The position numbers and the translations under genes were made by a program. The notes under the pieces are model-generated. The model saw only the letters and a list, made by a program, of their open reading frames with translations, searched no databases and was not told the DNA's origin. From Leadbetterella sp040829825 (GTDB lineage Bacteria; Bacteroidota; Bacteroidia; Cytophagales; Spirosomataceae): a DNA stretch of 64,000 bases. Shown here one piece after another: positions 53,089-62,301 of this stretch. The stretch's first letter is position 1, and the number at the start of each line of letters is the position of its first letter. The stretch is taken from assembly GCF_040829825.1 (NCBI RefSeq), contig NZ_JBFOLH010000008.1; one strand, given 5' to 3'.

Positions 53089-54768
53089 ATGAAAAACATT
53101 ACCATTTATATCGCATCACTGGTTCTTGTGCTGATCACTGGTAGGTGCAAAGAGATCAATCCTTTTGAGGGAGTGAACCTGGTGGTGAGCGAAAGAGAGG
53201 TTAGCTCCCCGGTTTTCTTTCAGTTTACAGATGCTAACCCCGAAAGTACAACGATGCCCGAAGGTCTTACCGTAAAGATTACAAGCGATAAGGCAGCGTA
53301 CATATTAAACAATACCGGTGGAAAAGACTATAAGGTGACCGGCAATACCCTGATCTTAAAACTGGCCAAAGAGCTGGTTCCAACGCAATCAGCCCCGGTG
53401 AAGTTTACGGTGGAGGCCACGGCCTCCGGTTATCTTACTGCCCGCGAGACCTATACGCTTATGAGCCCGGGCCCTGTCCGGATAGTGATACCCATGGTGA
53501 ATATCAAAGAACCACCCCAGGGAATAATTACAGCAGAAGCCAGTGTTCCCGTCTCCGGAGGTAAGATCAGCCTTTTAAACGGAAGCCCTGCCAGGGGCGC
53601 AAGGTGGTATGATTCAAACCTCACCCGGGCCGATGCAGAAAGGGGATCGGTAGCATTTAAGCCGGGTACCCAGGTAATGGATGCCAATGGCAATACCATA
53701 GCCACCTCCAATGTAAATACACAGATAGGAGTATATGAATACGGCGAGCTTTATGGAGTGGATGCACTGTTAAAATCCGGGAAAACATATGATATAATAC
53801 GCTTTATACCGGCGGGTGCTATATCCGTAGAAATGTGGGCTCAGGGAAAGGAGGTAAAAAAAATCTCGAAACCCCTGGAAGTAATCATGACGGTATCGCC
53901 TGATTTACGGAATCCTTTGACCGGCGAGGCTTTAAAAGAGGGTAACACCCTGCCTGTCTGGAGTCAGGAGCCCTATCCTTCGTATAAATGGAAAGAGGAA
54001 GGTACAGCAACCGTGTCTAAAAACAGCCAGGGCGATTGGGTAGCCCGGTTTGAGATTTCTCAGTTAGGGTATTGGCAATGCAGTTACTATATTCCTTATG
54101 ATGAAAGATGCGAGCTAAATGTGGCCTTAAGAGTGAAGTCAAATTCACTATTCAATACCGGAAATTATGATGCCGAACTATATGATTCGAAAGGTTTGAT
54201 CTCCAGGAGTAGAAATTTTGAAATTTCAGATGGCGTACATAACTACATAGATGCATGGACACCACCGGGAGAGAAGATAAAGGTGGTGATAAGAGATCTG
54301 AAGTCCGGGAAGCCGGTAGGCGAAGCCACTTTTGACGCATGTACTAAAATTACCAGTAACAAACCCCATGAGATCAATATTACAATCCCAGACCCCATAA
54401 AACCCTTATACGTAAATTTTGACATGACGGCCATATGCAAAAACAAGAATCTTAAATTGAAACCCAATGTAGATATAACGGTGCAACATACTGAGGGCCA
54501 GCATTGGATACATTGGACTGGTTTTTCTTTATTTAATGGGAAATTTGATAGCCTGGCCGTTATGGAAGGTAAGGATTATAACGTTACGGTCTATGCTGAC
54601 GGAAAATACTATTGGGGGAAATTTAATTTCAAACGAAATGGCCTCACTCAGGTAACTACCACCGAAGAAGGTGCAGATTTCAGTAGCCTGAAAGCATCTG
54701 CCAAATATGACGCCGCCAGGGATTTGATTATCTATACCGCAGAATACGCTATTGCCAATTGTAAATAA
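53089..54768 (+). CDS. Exported multidomain protein of unknown function
   Basis: 559 aa from the ATG at 53089, chosen for the signal peptide (MKNITIYIASLVLVLITGRC). The Cys after ITGR resembles a lipobox, but Arg at -1 is unusual. The chain is beta-rich with Ig-like repeats (SSPVFFQFTDANPEST.., APVKFTVEATASGYLTARETYTLM). No catalytic motif. Operon partner of the barrel at 52410, so possibly a surface-exposed complex. Confidence 0.65.
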   Translation: MKNITIYIASLVLVLITGRCKEINPFEGVNLVVSEREVSSPVFFQFTDANPESTTMPEGLTVKITSDKAAYILNNTGGKDYKVTGNTLILKLAKELVPTQSAPVKFTVEATASGYLTARETYTLMSPGPVRIVIPMVNIKEPPQGIITAEASVPVSGGKISLLNGSPARGARWYDSNLTRADAERGSVAFKPGTQVMDANGNTIATSNVNTQIGVYEYGELYGVDALLKSGKTYDIIRFIPAGAISVEMWAQGKEVKKISKPLEVIMTVSPDLRNPLTGEALKEGNTLPVWSQEPYPSYKWKEEGTATVSKNSQGDWVARFEISQLGYWQCSYYIPYDERCELNVALRVKSNSLFNTGNYDAELYDSKGLISRSRNFEISDGVHNYIDAWTPPGEKIKVVIRDLKSGKPVGEATFDACTKITSNKPHEINITIPDPIKPLYVNFDMTAICKNKNLKLKPNVDITVQHTEGQHWIHWTGFSLFNGKFDSLAVMEGKDYNVTVYADGKYYWGKFNFKRNGLTQVTTTEEGADFSSLKASAKYDAARDLIIYTAEYAIANCK

Positions 54769-54855
54769 TTCCATCTCCACTCTCTTTATTAAACGAAAGG
54801 AGAGCGGCATTTAATTATCTATAGCCATGGAATCTTCATTTTTGTACAATTCTAA

Positions 54856-54880
54856 AAATACCGCCCAGGCGGTATTTTTT
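54856..54880 (+). terminator. Terminator of the 52410-54768 operon
   Basis: AAATACCG (54856-54863) / CGGTATTT (54870-54877) with T-run; same stem as at 52212-52233. Confidence 0.8.
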
Positions 54881-54949
54881 CACCCGTTTCCCCTGCTCAT
54901 ATTTGTACTGTCAATGTCTGGAAGAAATAATGTACATTTATAATTGAAT

Positions 54950-55609
54950 ATGAGCAAAATTCGAATCCTGATCGCCGATGACCACCCCCTGGTAGCTGAC
55001 AGCCTATCACTGCTGATGGGCTCAGTGAGTACTGTGGAAGTGGTGGGCATAGTACGAAACGGTGTTCAGGTGCTGGATTTCCTGGAGAAATACGAAGCCG
55101 ATGTGGTGCTGGTTGATTACCACATGCCGGTGATGAACGGAGTAGAGCTGCTGGCCCGGCTCAGGGAAAAATACCCCCGGGTAAAGGCCATTATGCTCAC
55201 CATGAACGAGGAAGCCACCTTTATTAAAGAAAGCATCCAGGCCGGTGTAGACGGTTTCGTGATGAAGAGCGCCGAAAAAGCAGAGCTGATAAAGGCTATC
55301 CAGGTAGTGGCCTCCGGTAAAAAATTCTTCGGGGAAAAGGTGATTCGCAAGCTGGTAGAAGTACTTGATAATAATTCGACTACCGGCAGAACCCGTGTGC
55401 AGGACATCCAGTCGCTGACCAAACGCGAAATAGAGATCATCCGCCTGATAGCCGAAGACCTGGAAAGTACAGCAATAGCCGCCCGCCTGAACATCAGCCC
55501 GGCCACAGTAGATACCCACCGCCGTAACCTGATGAAGAAAATAGGGGTAAGCTCGGCGGTAGGACTGGTGAGGTGGGGACTGAAGAACGGGGTGGTGGAT
55601 GAGATATAA
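54950..55609 (+). CDS. NarL/LuxR-type response regulator
   Basis: 219 aa from the ATG at 54950; a TTG at 54944 is less likely. Receiver domain with acidic pocket ADDHP, phosphorylatable Asp56 in VLVDYHMP and Lys in VMKSAEK; a C-terminal LuxR HTH (LTKREIEIIRLIAEDLESTAIAARLNISPATVDTHRRNLMKKIG). It is a transcription factor activated by a HisKA_3-type kinase. The TPR histidine kinase at 58392-60206 is the obvious partner. It stands 35 bp upstream of the modification operon, which it probably controls or is co-transcribed with. Confidence 0.9.
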   Translation: MSKIRILIADDHPLVADSLSLLMGSVSTVEVVGIVRNGVQVLDFLEKYEADVVLVDYHMPVMNGVELLARLREKYPRVKAIMLTMNEEATFIKESIQAGVDGFVMKSAEKAELIKAIQVVASGKKFFGEKVIRKLVEVLDNNSTTGRTRVQDIQSLTKREIEIIRLIAEDLESTAIAARLNISPATVDTHRRNLMKKIGVSSAVGLVRWGLKNGVVDEI

Positions 55610-55644
55610 ATGATTTTTGAATGTTTAACCTTAAAATAGAAAAA

Positions 55645-56001
55645 ATGAAAAGTGAAATTTTGGAGCTCTTAAAAAAGTACCCGGGATGCCAGGTTTGGGT
55701 AACTCACTTATTGGAAGAACGTGCAAACGGCGATTTAGAGGTATCAGTGGGTAGACACAATTATGTGGTAAAGAAGGGCACGTTTGTAGCCTATGAAAAA
55801 CTGGAGGTAACGTCCCCCCTTTCAAAAATAGAAAATGATGTTACCTATACCGCGGCTCAAAGAACCTGTCTTATCGTTTTTAGAAAGGCCGCACCAGCAA
55901 CCGCAAATGCCTGGGATGTGGCTATAACTCAGAAACCATGCCCGGCTACCCAACCCATATTTTCCGGTGATGACACTGATTTAGACTTCACAGTCATATG
56001 A
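55645..56001 (+). CDS. Small protein heading the kinase/HopA1 operon; candidate substrate
   Basis: 118 aa from the ATG at 55645 (126 aa if the ATG at 55621 is used). No signal peptide. The N-terminal half is a compact helical/beta region (SEILELLKKYPGCQVWVTHLLEE), and the C-terminal third is rich in Thr/Ser with two Cys (TYTAAQRTCLIVF..., ITQKPCPATQP). It overlaps the next gene as ATGA. As the first gene before a Ser/Thr dehydration pair it is the best candidate for a modified precursor, but it lacks a recognisable leader-core boundary; it could equally be a partner protein. Confidence 0.6.
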   Translation: MKSEILELLKKYPGCQVWVTHLLEERANGDLEVSVGRHNYVVKKGTFVAYEKLEVTSPLSKIENDVTYTAAQRTCLIVFRKAAPATANAWDVAITQKPCPATQPIFSGDDTDLDFTVI

Positions 56002-56645
56002 CGCCGGATCCGAAGAATATTTTAGAGGAAAATAACAGGTTGAAAATAGAAGAACTAATTAAGGAGGATGAAAAGAGGCTCCCCGTAATGAGTAAAGGCG
56101 TTCTTGATGAAATATTAGAAGTGATTCAAGAACGCCTTGATATAAAAAGGATAACCCCGGAAAAACCATCTGCCAGTTGTTATGACGTGGCCCAAAAGGT
56201 TTCCGAAATAATCAATGACCCACGTTCAAACAAAAGCGGGATGTCTTTTCGGTGTACCAAGATTTTTGCCTACGGACGAAGGGTCATGAAGCCGGACAGA
56301 GGACTTGAGTGGGATAATCACGAAGCGGTTTTGGTCAAGGTAAGTCAAAACAAAAAGTGGAATTACGGGAATTACATTGTAACAAAAGTAATTGACCCCT
56401 TAATTACAGAGAAGGCCATTTGCATGGATGAGTGGATATGTCGACTCGCATCTTTACACAATGATAGCAAGCCTGATAATACCTACAATGAGCTGGCGCT
56501 GTCATTCATGATTTTCCCTTCATTTTTTGCGAGACCAATACACCTGGCCTACTCTGAGCTGTATTCCAACCTGCTATTGTCTGCAAATGCGACTCCAGAG
56601 GATATGACTAACCCTTCACCATTTCTGAGAAATGTTAATAAGTAA
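55998..56645 (+). CDS. Protein-glutaminase-like Cys/His/Asp enzyme
   Basis: 215 aa. The pattern matches the protein-glutaminase fold: Cys61 in SASCYDVAQKV, His108 in WDNHEAVLVKV, Asp133 in TKVIDPLI, a papain/transglutaminase-type triad. Known members deamidate protein glutamines; others in this clan are transglutaminases or peptidases. It overlaps the 3' end of the upstream gene by 4 bp and the kinase start by 14 bp. In this operon it may process, deamidate or cyclise the product (inference). No signal peptide, so cytoplasmic. Confidence 0.6.
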   Translation: MTPDPKNILEENNRLKIEELIKEDEKRLPVMSKGVLDEILEVIQERLDIKRITPEKPSASCYDVAQKVSEIINDPRSNKSGMSFRCTKIFAYGRRVMKPDRGLEWDNHEAVLVKVSQNKKWNYGNYIVTKVIDPLITEKAICMDEWICRLASLHNDSKPDNTYNELALSFMIFPSFFARPIHLAYSELYSNLLLSANATPEDMTNPSPFLRNVNK

Positions 56646-57537
56646 GGCTAATCTGCCTGATTATCTGCAGTCAGCGGGAATTTACACCCCGGTAAAAACC
56701 ATACGTGAAATTAAGAGCTTTAGAAATAAGATTTTTTGTATCAATGAGGAATTGCTTATCAAAAATTTTAAATTTAATGACCGGCAGAACCTGTCAGGGT
56801 TTAAAAATGAAACCCGGCTCTTAAAAAAACTATCCGGATCACTTATAAGCCCAAAGTTTATTTATGCTGACCGCTACTTCCCCATAGTAATTATGGAGTA
56901 TGTAAAGGACTACGATAAGGCGTTTACAAGCAGTAACCTGGAGCGTTTCTTACCCTTATGGCAAGCGTCTATAGGAGCCTACCCCCTGGAAAACCCGGGG
57001 AAAATCTACCCCTGGATATTTGAGTCGGAAATGCATTCCGGTCAGTTCCCTGATGAGATAGACAGAGATCTTGTTGCAAGAATTAAGACGCTCAAAAGAC
57101 AATACAGATTCAGTACCTTAGTTCATGGCGATTTAAAATATGATAACATTCTGACTAACGGTGCTTCATTTAAAGTGATTGACTGGGAGTTCAGTACATG
57201 GGGTGACGAAGTTTGGGATACGGTTTACTTATCTGCAAGTTTAATTTTAAGTAACTCCGCCCTGACTATTTTTCAGGACACGGTAGAATTTAAAAGTACA
57301 TCGTGGTTTTTTATACTCAATGAAGAACAGCTCGCTTTTCTGAAGTTTGCTTATGCTTTATTTGAGGAAGGGAAAACCGGCGTATCCCGGTTTATCAGCT
57401 TTCTGGGGCTGGCCATTTTACAGCGTCTCCTGGAGAGTAAAATGGGCCGTTCAAAATACGATCATTATGATTACTATCGGGGTATTGCCCGTGACCTTAT
57501 TCTACGGCCCCGGATATATAAAAAGTTCTTTGTGTGA
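56632..57537 (+). CDS. APH-like kinase (LanK/TvaC-type candidate)
   Basis: 301 aa. Aminoglycoside-phosphotransferase fold: catalytic loop VHGDLKYDN (Asp167) and metal-binding VIDWEF (Asp184). In class V lanthipeptide and thioviridamide-type clusters an APH-like kinase phosphorylates Ser/Thr, and a HopA1-like protein removes the phosphate; here the HopA1-like gene follows directly with a GTGA overlap. A free-standing small-molecule kinase is the alternative. No resistance context is present. Confidence 0.78.
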   Translation: MLISKANLPDYLQSAGIYTPVKTIREIKSFRNKIFCINEELLIKNFKFNDRQNLSGFKNETRLLKKLSGSLISPKFIYADRYFPIVIMEYVKDYDKAFTSSNLERFLPLWQASIGAYPLENPGKIYPWIFESEMHSGQFPDEIDRDLVARIKTLKRQYRFSTLVHGDLKYDNILTNGASFKVIDWEFSTWGDEVWDTVYLSASLILSNSALTIFQDTVEFKSTSWFFILNEEQLAFLKFAYALFEEGKTGVSRFISFLGLAILQRLLESKMGRSKYDHYDYYRGIARDLILRPRIYKKFFV

Positions 57538-58406
57538 ATACAGTTACAGATTTTCTGAAGACCTATAAGACCACCACCTTCCGGATGCCTGAGGTGGTAA
57601 ATGCATTTGAGAATGCGTATTCCTTATATTGCAGGCTTAAAAGGACAGAAGAAAAAAGGCCAAACCAACTCATACAGATATTACCTCATTTTAAAGATTA
57701 TGAAAAGTATGAGATAGGGTATTTCCTGGAGCACAGAAATAAAGATGGATCTGTGATTGCCAGTAAAAATGACTTCAGGAGATTTCTGAAAGCAGGAGAC
57801 TACCTCCTTACCGCGGAACCAGGAGAGAATAATATGTGCAGCCAGAACGTAACCTTTAAAAGCCTTTCCTATACTTTTGACACCCAATTTTTCCATTTTT
57901 GGGGGAATTATTTTTCAGAGCACTTCCCGCAGGAACTGGTGAGGTTTTATTTTAATGTTAAACCTCACTTTGCTGTAAACTGGGTGAATTTTTTCAGAAT
58001 TCACCTGGGCGAAAATTCATTCTTTTTCCAGGCAAAAATCCATCACTTATCTTCTCAGACTTCCAGGGCTGATAATGCTGTAATTTATATTAACCGAAAA
58101 GATATACCCGATTTCCTGGTTATTCTGAAGAAACTGGTTTTGAAGTTTCCGCATTATATGGAGGATATGACCCCCTTTTTTTTGTTGAAGATCGGCCCCG
58201 GAATAGGGTTTGGAGAAAACCCGCAAGACCCGTCAGAGAGTTTTGGTTCCTACAGATGTCGCCAGATAATCCACTTAATGGAAGCTAAGCCTGCCTGTCG
58301 TGTCTCTGAGATCCTGCTAAGCCTTAAACATAACGGTTTTGATATAGAAAAATTCTATCTGAATCCTTTTTCTCCGCATAGTTACGATTTTTCAGGCCTG
58401 GATTGA
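57534..58406 (+). CDS. HopA1-like protein (LanY/TvaD-type lyase candidate)
   Basis: 290 aa, GTG start at 57534 overlapping the kinase stop. HopA1-family signature: LVRFYFNVKP, FFFQAKIHHL, SRADNAVIYI, FFLLKIGPGIGFGENP and ESFGSYRCRQIIH. The type III effector HopA1 gives the family its name; in RiPP clusters members act as phospho-Ser/Thr lyases that make dehydroamino acids. Its end overlaps the end of the convergent histidine kinase gene by 15 bp. The role as lyase with the kinase is inference from the family pair. Confidence 0.75.
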   Translation: MNTVTDFLKTYKTTTFRMPEVVNAFENAYSLYCRLKRTEEKRPNQLIQILPHFKDYEKYEIGYFLEHRNKDGSVIASKNDFRRFLKAGDYLLTAEPGENNMCSQNVTFKSLSYTFDTQFFHFWGNYFSEHFPQELVRFYFNVKPHFAVNWVNFFRIHLGENSFFFQAKIHHLSSQTSRADNAVIYINRKDIPDFLVILKKLVLKFPHYMEDMTPFFLLKIGPGIGFGENPQDPSESFGSYRCRQIIHLMEAKPACRVSEILLSLKHNGFDIEKFYLNPFSPHSYDFSGLD

Positions 58407-60206
58407 GAATGCGACACCTACCGTTTTTAACCTTTTTGAAATATTCTGAAGGCCCATCCCTTTCGTGCTTGTTGTAGCTGGAAATGAAGAGCCGTTATCC
58501 TCATAATACAGGACAGGCCGCCTCCCTTTTTTCTCAAGATGAATTTTTATCCGGTTTCCATCAGAATGTTTAATGGCATTAGTGCAGAGCTCCATAATGA
58601 CCAGGTAGATTTCATATTCCGAATTTTTAGGAAAGCGGAATACCGGGTCAATCTGAATCTGAAAATCTATTTTTTCATTCAGGTTAAGCGTTTCTTCCAG
58701 CTTTTTGCAGGCATCAATAAGGCTGTTTTCAAGAATTACGTTTGGTAACAGATCGTGTGAAATATTTCTTACTTCAGAGTACCCGTTTTCAATCCCCCCC
58801 TTTACTTTTAGCAGGATTTCCTTGTTCCGGCCCTCTATACGCTCAAAGTCCAATGCCATGAAATTCCATCGCAATGCCGTAAAAATACCTCCGAGATTAT
58901 CGTGTAATACAGAGGCTAACCGTGTACGCTCAATAGTTTTACCTTTTAAAATGGAATCTGCCAGCTCATCGTTCAGCTGCGATAGCTGAATATTAGCGCT
59001 GTTAAGTGCATACGTTCTTTCCTGTACCTTCGTTTCCAGGTCGCTGTTTAATACCTCCAGCCTGGTGTTTATATCCTGAATCTCCTCTTTCTGTCTGGTA
59101 ATCAGTGTATTTTTATGAATAATTTTTCGGTAGAGATAAAAGAGTCCCGAGATAAACAGGAGTAAAAGTGAAACCCCGATAAACAGAAAGATATTTTTCT
59201 TCCTTTCAATTTGTAATTTTAGTTCCTGCAGCTGGTTAGCAGCGACCTGTTGTTCAAATTCATACCCGTATTTCGCCGATTGCAGCTTTAGTTCCAGATC
59301 CTGCTCATTCAATAACCTCTCCAGCTTCAACAGTTCAGACTGGCTTTGGAAAGCCGCTTCCGTATCATTTAAGGCCAGGTTAGCAGAGGTCAGTAAAGAT
59401 TGAATTTCGTGCTGAAGTTTTTTATTTTCTATTTTGAGCGCGTGCCTGAGCGATTTTAATAAATAAGTGTGGGCCATCTCCCAGTCTTCCTTATGAATGT
59501 AAACTTTGGCATAATTCAGGTCTATCTGGGCATTAATACCTGCATTATTGTAAGCGTATAATACCTCATTGCATTTGTTCAGTTCCTGCAATGCCTGGTC
59601 AGGGAGGTCTCTGGCCAGTGAAATTTCGGCCATATTCCCATGAAAATACGCTATTCCTGTTTTCACTCCAAGATCGGAATACAACCTGTAGGACTTATTA
59701 AAATAGGTTTCGGCAGAGTCGAGATCATGATTGTAAAAAAACGCAAGGCCCAGGTTATTGTATAAAAGCGCCAGGTCTTGCGGGCGATTTACCTTTTGTA
59801 TATACACCGCAGCTTTTTTATAGTTTTCGATGGCCTTATCAACCTTGTTCTGTTGTCTGAAATTAATAGCCAGGTTATGATAAATCTCAAACAGGAAGTA
59901 ATTTGACCTTACTTTTTCTGCATATTTTAAAGCTTCATAAAAGTAAAAGTTACTGTTAAAGTAATTCGATTTAAACGATTCAATCTGAGCCTTTACACAG
60001 TTTTTGACAAGTAAGTTCAAATTATCTTCTTCATAGGCAAAACTATTATGGAGCTCTTCCGCCCGCGGAATATTATTCTCTTCGGAAAGAATATGGAGAA
60101 CTTTTCTGTACATGGCTAATAAAGCCTGCATTTCTCGCTTATCCACACTTTCACCGGGAGCAAGTATTACTAATAAAAAGAAAATACCGTTAACGAAAGG
60201 CATCAT
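58392..60206 (-). CDS. TPR-containing sensor histidine kinase (HisKA_3)
   Basis: 604 aa. Signal/anchor at the N-terminus, then about seven TPR repeats (LYNNLGLAFFYNHDLDSAETYFNKS style, about 60-300), one transmembrane helix (about 345-365, FLFIGVSLLLLFISGLFYLY), a coiled coil, phospho-acceptor His in LASVLHDNLGG, and an HATPase domain (ELCTNAIKH, EDNGSS, KGMGLQNISKRL). TPR domain outside, kinase inside. Partner of the NarL-type regulator at 54950. It converges tail to tail on the HopA1-like gene. Confidence 0.9.
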   Translation of the reverse strand: MMPFVNGIFFLLVILAPGESVDKREMQALLAMYRKVLHILSEENNIPRAEELHNSFAYEEDNLNLLVKNCVKAQIESFKSNYFNSNFYFYEALKYAEKVRSNYFLFEIYHNLAINFRQQNKVDKAIENYKKAAVYIQKVNRPQDLALLYNNLGLAFFYNHDLDSAETYFNKSYRLYSDLGVKTGIAYFHGNMAEISLARDLPDQALQELNKCNEVLYAYNNAGINAQIDLNYAKVYIHKEDWEMAHTYLLKSLRHALKIENKKLQHEIQSLLTSANLALNDTEAAFQSQSELLKLERLLNEQDLELKLQSAKYGYEFEQQVAANQLQELKLQIERKKNIFLFIGVSLLLLFISGLFYLYRKIIHKNTLITRQKEEIQDINTRLEVLNSDLETKVQERTYALNSANIQLSQLNDELADSILKGKTIERTRLASVLHDNLGGIFTALRWNFMALDFERIEGRNKEILLKVKGGIENGYSEVRNISHDLLPNVILENSLIDACKKLEETLNLNEKIDFQIQIDPVFRFPKNSEYEIYLVIMELCTNAIKHSDGNRIKIHLEKKGRRPVLYYEDNGSSFPATTSTKGMGLQNISKRLKTVGVAFSIQA

Positions 60207-60327
60207 TGTTACACAGTCAGGACGGTTTAAGGTTCTCCGGTATAAATATAATTCACAAATAGAATAGATTATTCCGAAAAAGTGGTTGAATACGGAGAGT
60301 AGGGATTATATATTAATGATTATAATT

Positions 60328-60786
60328 ATGAAACATTTTTTCTCTTTTATGACATTCTTTTTTTTGTCTCTTAATCTTTTAGCTCAATACGGAGGTACTG
60401 CCTCCGTGCGAATTGAGAATTCAGATGGGGAGGAAGAGTACATTAATGTAGTACACGACATTCCAAACACATTAGGAATAAGGGGAGAGAGCCGTTCAAA
60501 AGTAGAAGAGAGCTTAGAACGCGAAATCAAATCAAAGGTGGGATATAGCGGAAAGATGAAGAGCTCCATTAGTTTTAATGTTTTTGAGGTTGGAGAACGT
60601 TCAGGCCGGGCATCTGTAAAAGTAATTAACAAAGATGGGAAAACCCAGTATATCAATGTATCAGAAGCTGGCCGCCCTTTTGGTAAGAATAGAAATGATT
60701 TAGCGAAAACCCTATTTGACAACATAAAGTATGAAATGGAGTGCGGTGAGCGATTTTACGGATCTATACAGTACACCCTGAATTGA
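60328..60786 (+). CDS. Small exported protein of unknown function
   Basis: 152 aa from the ATG at 60328 (starts a signal peptide ending LLAQ). The mature chain contains two similar segments, GTASVRIENSDGEEEYINVVHDIPNTLGIRG and GRASVKVINKDGKTQYINVSEAGRPFGKNRN, an internal duplication of a beta motif. No known family. Followed 23 bp later by another exported-protein gene. Confidence 0.65.
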   Translation: MKHFFSFMTFFFLSLNLLAQYGGTASVRIENSDGEEEYINVVHDIPNTLGIRGESRSKVEESLEREIKSKVGYSGKMKSSISFNVFEVGERSGRASVKVINKDGKTQYINVSEAGRPFGKNRNDLAKTLFDNIKYEMECGERFYGSIQYTLN

Positions 60787-60809
60787 AAAACGCTAATCTG
60801 AAAAACGCT

Positions 60810-61529
60810 ATGAAAAAATCAATATTTCTATTCGCATTTCTGGGGGTACTGTTTGCTAATGATGCAAAGGCACAACTTAAAATGTATAGTTTAACCAAAG
60901 TTTGCTATAAAAACTACGATAGAGAAATGAGTGCTTGGACAGATTGGTCTGAATGGTATGAGGCCGGTTATTGGAAAGACTATGCATATAATGTGGTAGC
61001 TTTTGACTCCCACGATTGGACATTATCTGTATCTCCCTCAGCGCTTAGAATTACAAAACTAAACCAAGCTTTTTTTAATGATTCTCATTATGGAGAATAT
61101 TCAGTTGAAATAATATCGGTAGGAGCTTCACAAGAATCTGTATAGAAGTTTTGGAAAGTATGCACTATTACTAAAAAATGGGATCTGCTAAGGCAGCGAT
61201 TAAATATTGATTCAAAAAATCTAAGTGAATCTATAAGCGGAACCGCCATTGTAAAATCAAACGATTTCACTTGGGGTGAATTAATGTCCGGCAATGCCAT
61301 TGGGGATATCTATATTGTTTACACTTGGGAAAACGGAGACCAAAACGTTGTAGGATACCGGATAGATAACCGCACTTTTGAAGAAATTGCTGATGCAGCA
61401 AAGGCTCGGCAAGCAAGAAGAGAAGAGTCTGATAGACGTAGTGAGGAAAGAAGTAGGCAAAGGCAAGAAGAACTACAAAAAAGCATTCAGGGAATCGGCC
61501 AAATTATTCAACAGCGTAAAAGAAATTAA
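60810..61529 (+). pseudogene. Exported-protein gene interrupted by an in-frame amber codon
   Basis: Signal peptide (ends AKAQ) and 111 codons from 60810 to the TAG at 61143-61145. The same reading frame stays open beyond it for a further 127 codons to TAA at 61529 (KFWKVCTITKKWDLLRQR..., SGTAIVKSNDFTWGEL, YIVYTWENGDQNVVGYRID, then a charged coiled tail). One base change would restore a 239-residue protein. No independent start with good context precedes the second part. Nonsense mutation is the simplest reading; programmed readthrough or a sequencing error are alternatives. Confidence 0.7.
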
Positions 61530-61553
61530 ATACTCATAAATTACAGATTAACT

Positions 61554-61952
61554 ATGAAAAGGAAATTTAAACAAGCGTTTTTAGGTATTAGTATCGCATT
61601 GTGCCCATTTATTTATTTTGCCTGGTTGTGATGAATTGGGAGAAGTCCTTTCAAACTATGGGAAGACAATAATATTTAATAAATACGAAATCTATGAAAG
61701 GTCTGCACACCCAATATTTATGTTTGGGTCTTGAATAAAGACACAAAAAAAAATACGAAAATATATTTTAATGTGACCCTTTGGAAAGACGGAGTAATTA
61801 AGAAAAGTGTAGGTATGTGGTATGAATACGATATTATACCAAACCAAGAAGTTAGAGTAGGCGATATTTACCAAGGTTTTTTGTATCCATTAACAACGGC
61901 CGAGGCTCGTAGTTGTAGAATAGAATATTCAGATATAGTAGTTCAATATTAG
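61554..61952 (+). pseudogene. Lipoprotein gene broken by two frameshifts
   Basis: ATG at 61554 opens a lipoprotein-like signal (KRKFKQAFLGISIAL), which stops at TGA in its own frame. A second frame continues with PGCDELGEVLSNYG...SAHPIFMFG to about 61735, and a third from about 61728 with WVLNKDTKKNTKIYFNVTLWKDGV...YSDIVVQY to TAG 61950-61952. Joined, the three parts give a coherent 130-residue small lipoprotein with Cys at the right place. Two indels in one short gene suggest decay. Confidence 0.6.
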
Positions 61953-61998
61953 CCTCTACTCTGCCACTACTGTAGTAGTCAGAACAAAATAATATCCA

Positions 61999-62301
61999 AT
62001 GGCCTACAAAAACATCAAAATAAAAGACGGCATGGGCGGCAGTCGTAACGGCAAAAGTCGTTGGGAGAAAACCGGGGTGTTGAAGTTGCACAGTAAAACC
62101 CTGAGGCGGTGGTTGGACAAGCAGGCGGTGAAGGAGCAGCAGGAGGAGGGGGCTGAGTCCAAGGGGCGGGCGCACCTAGTGGCGGACAACAGCTGCACCC
62201 TTACCGACGGACTGCTCCCAGTCGATAGGGTATTGCGCCCCTTCAGGGCTTGGAGCCCTGGTGTGCCACCGTTATCCGCCAGGGGCACCGCCCCTGCTTA
62301 G
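61999..62301 (+). CDS. Doubtful ORF running into the hairpin cluster
   Basis: Its first 55 codons (MAYKNIKIKDGMGGSRNGKSRWEK, then a basic helix) look protein-like, but the last third is translated palindromic repeat DNA. It may be the remains of a small gene truncated by the repeat cluster. No function proposed. Confidence 0.25.
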   Translation: MAYKNIKIKDGMGGSRNGKSRWEKTGVLKLHSKTLRRWLDKQAVKEQQEEGAESKGRAHLVADNSCTLTDGLLPVDRVLRPFRAWSPGVPPLSARGTAPA

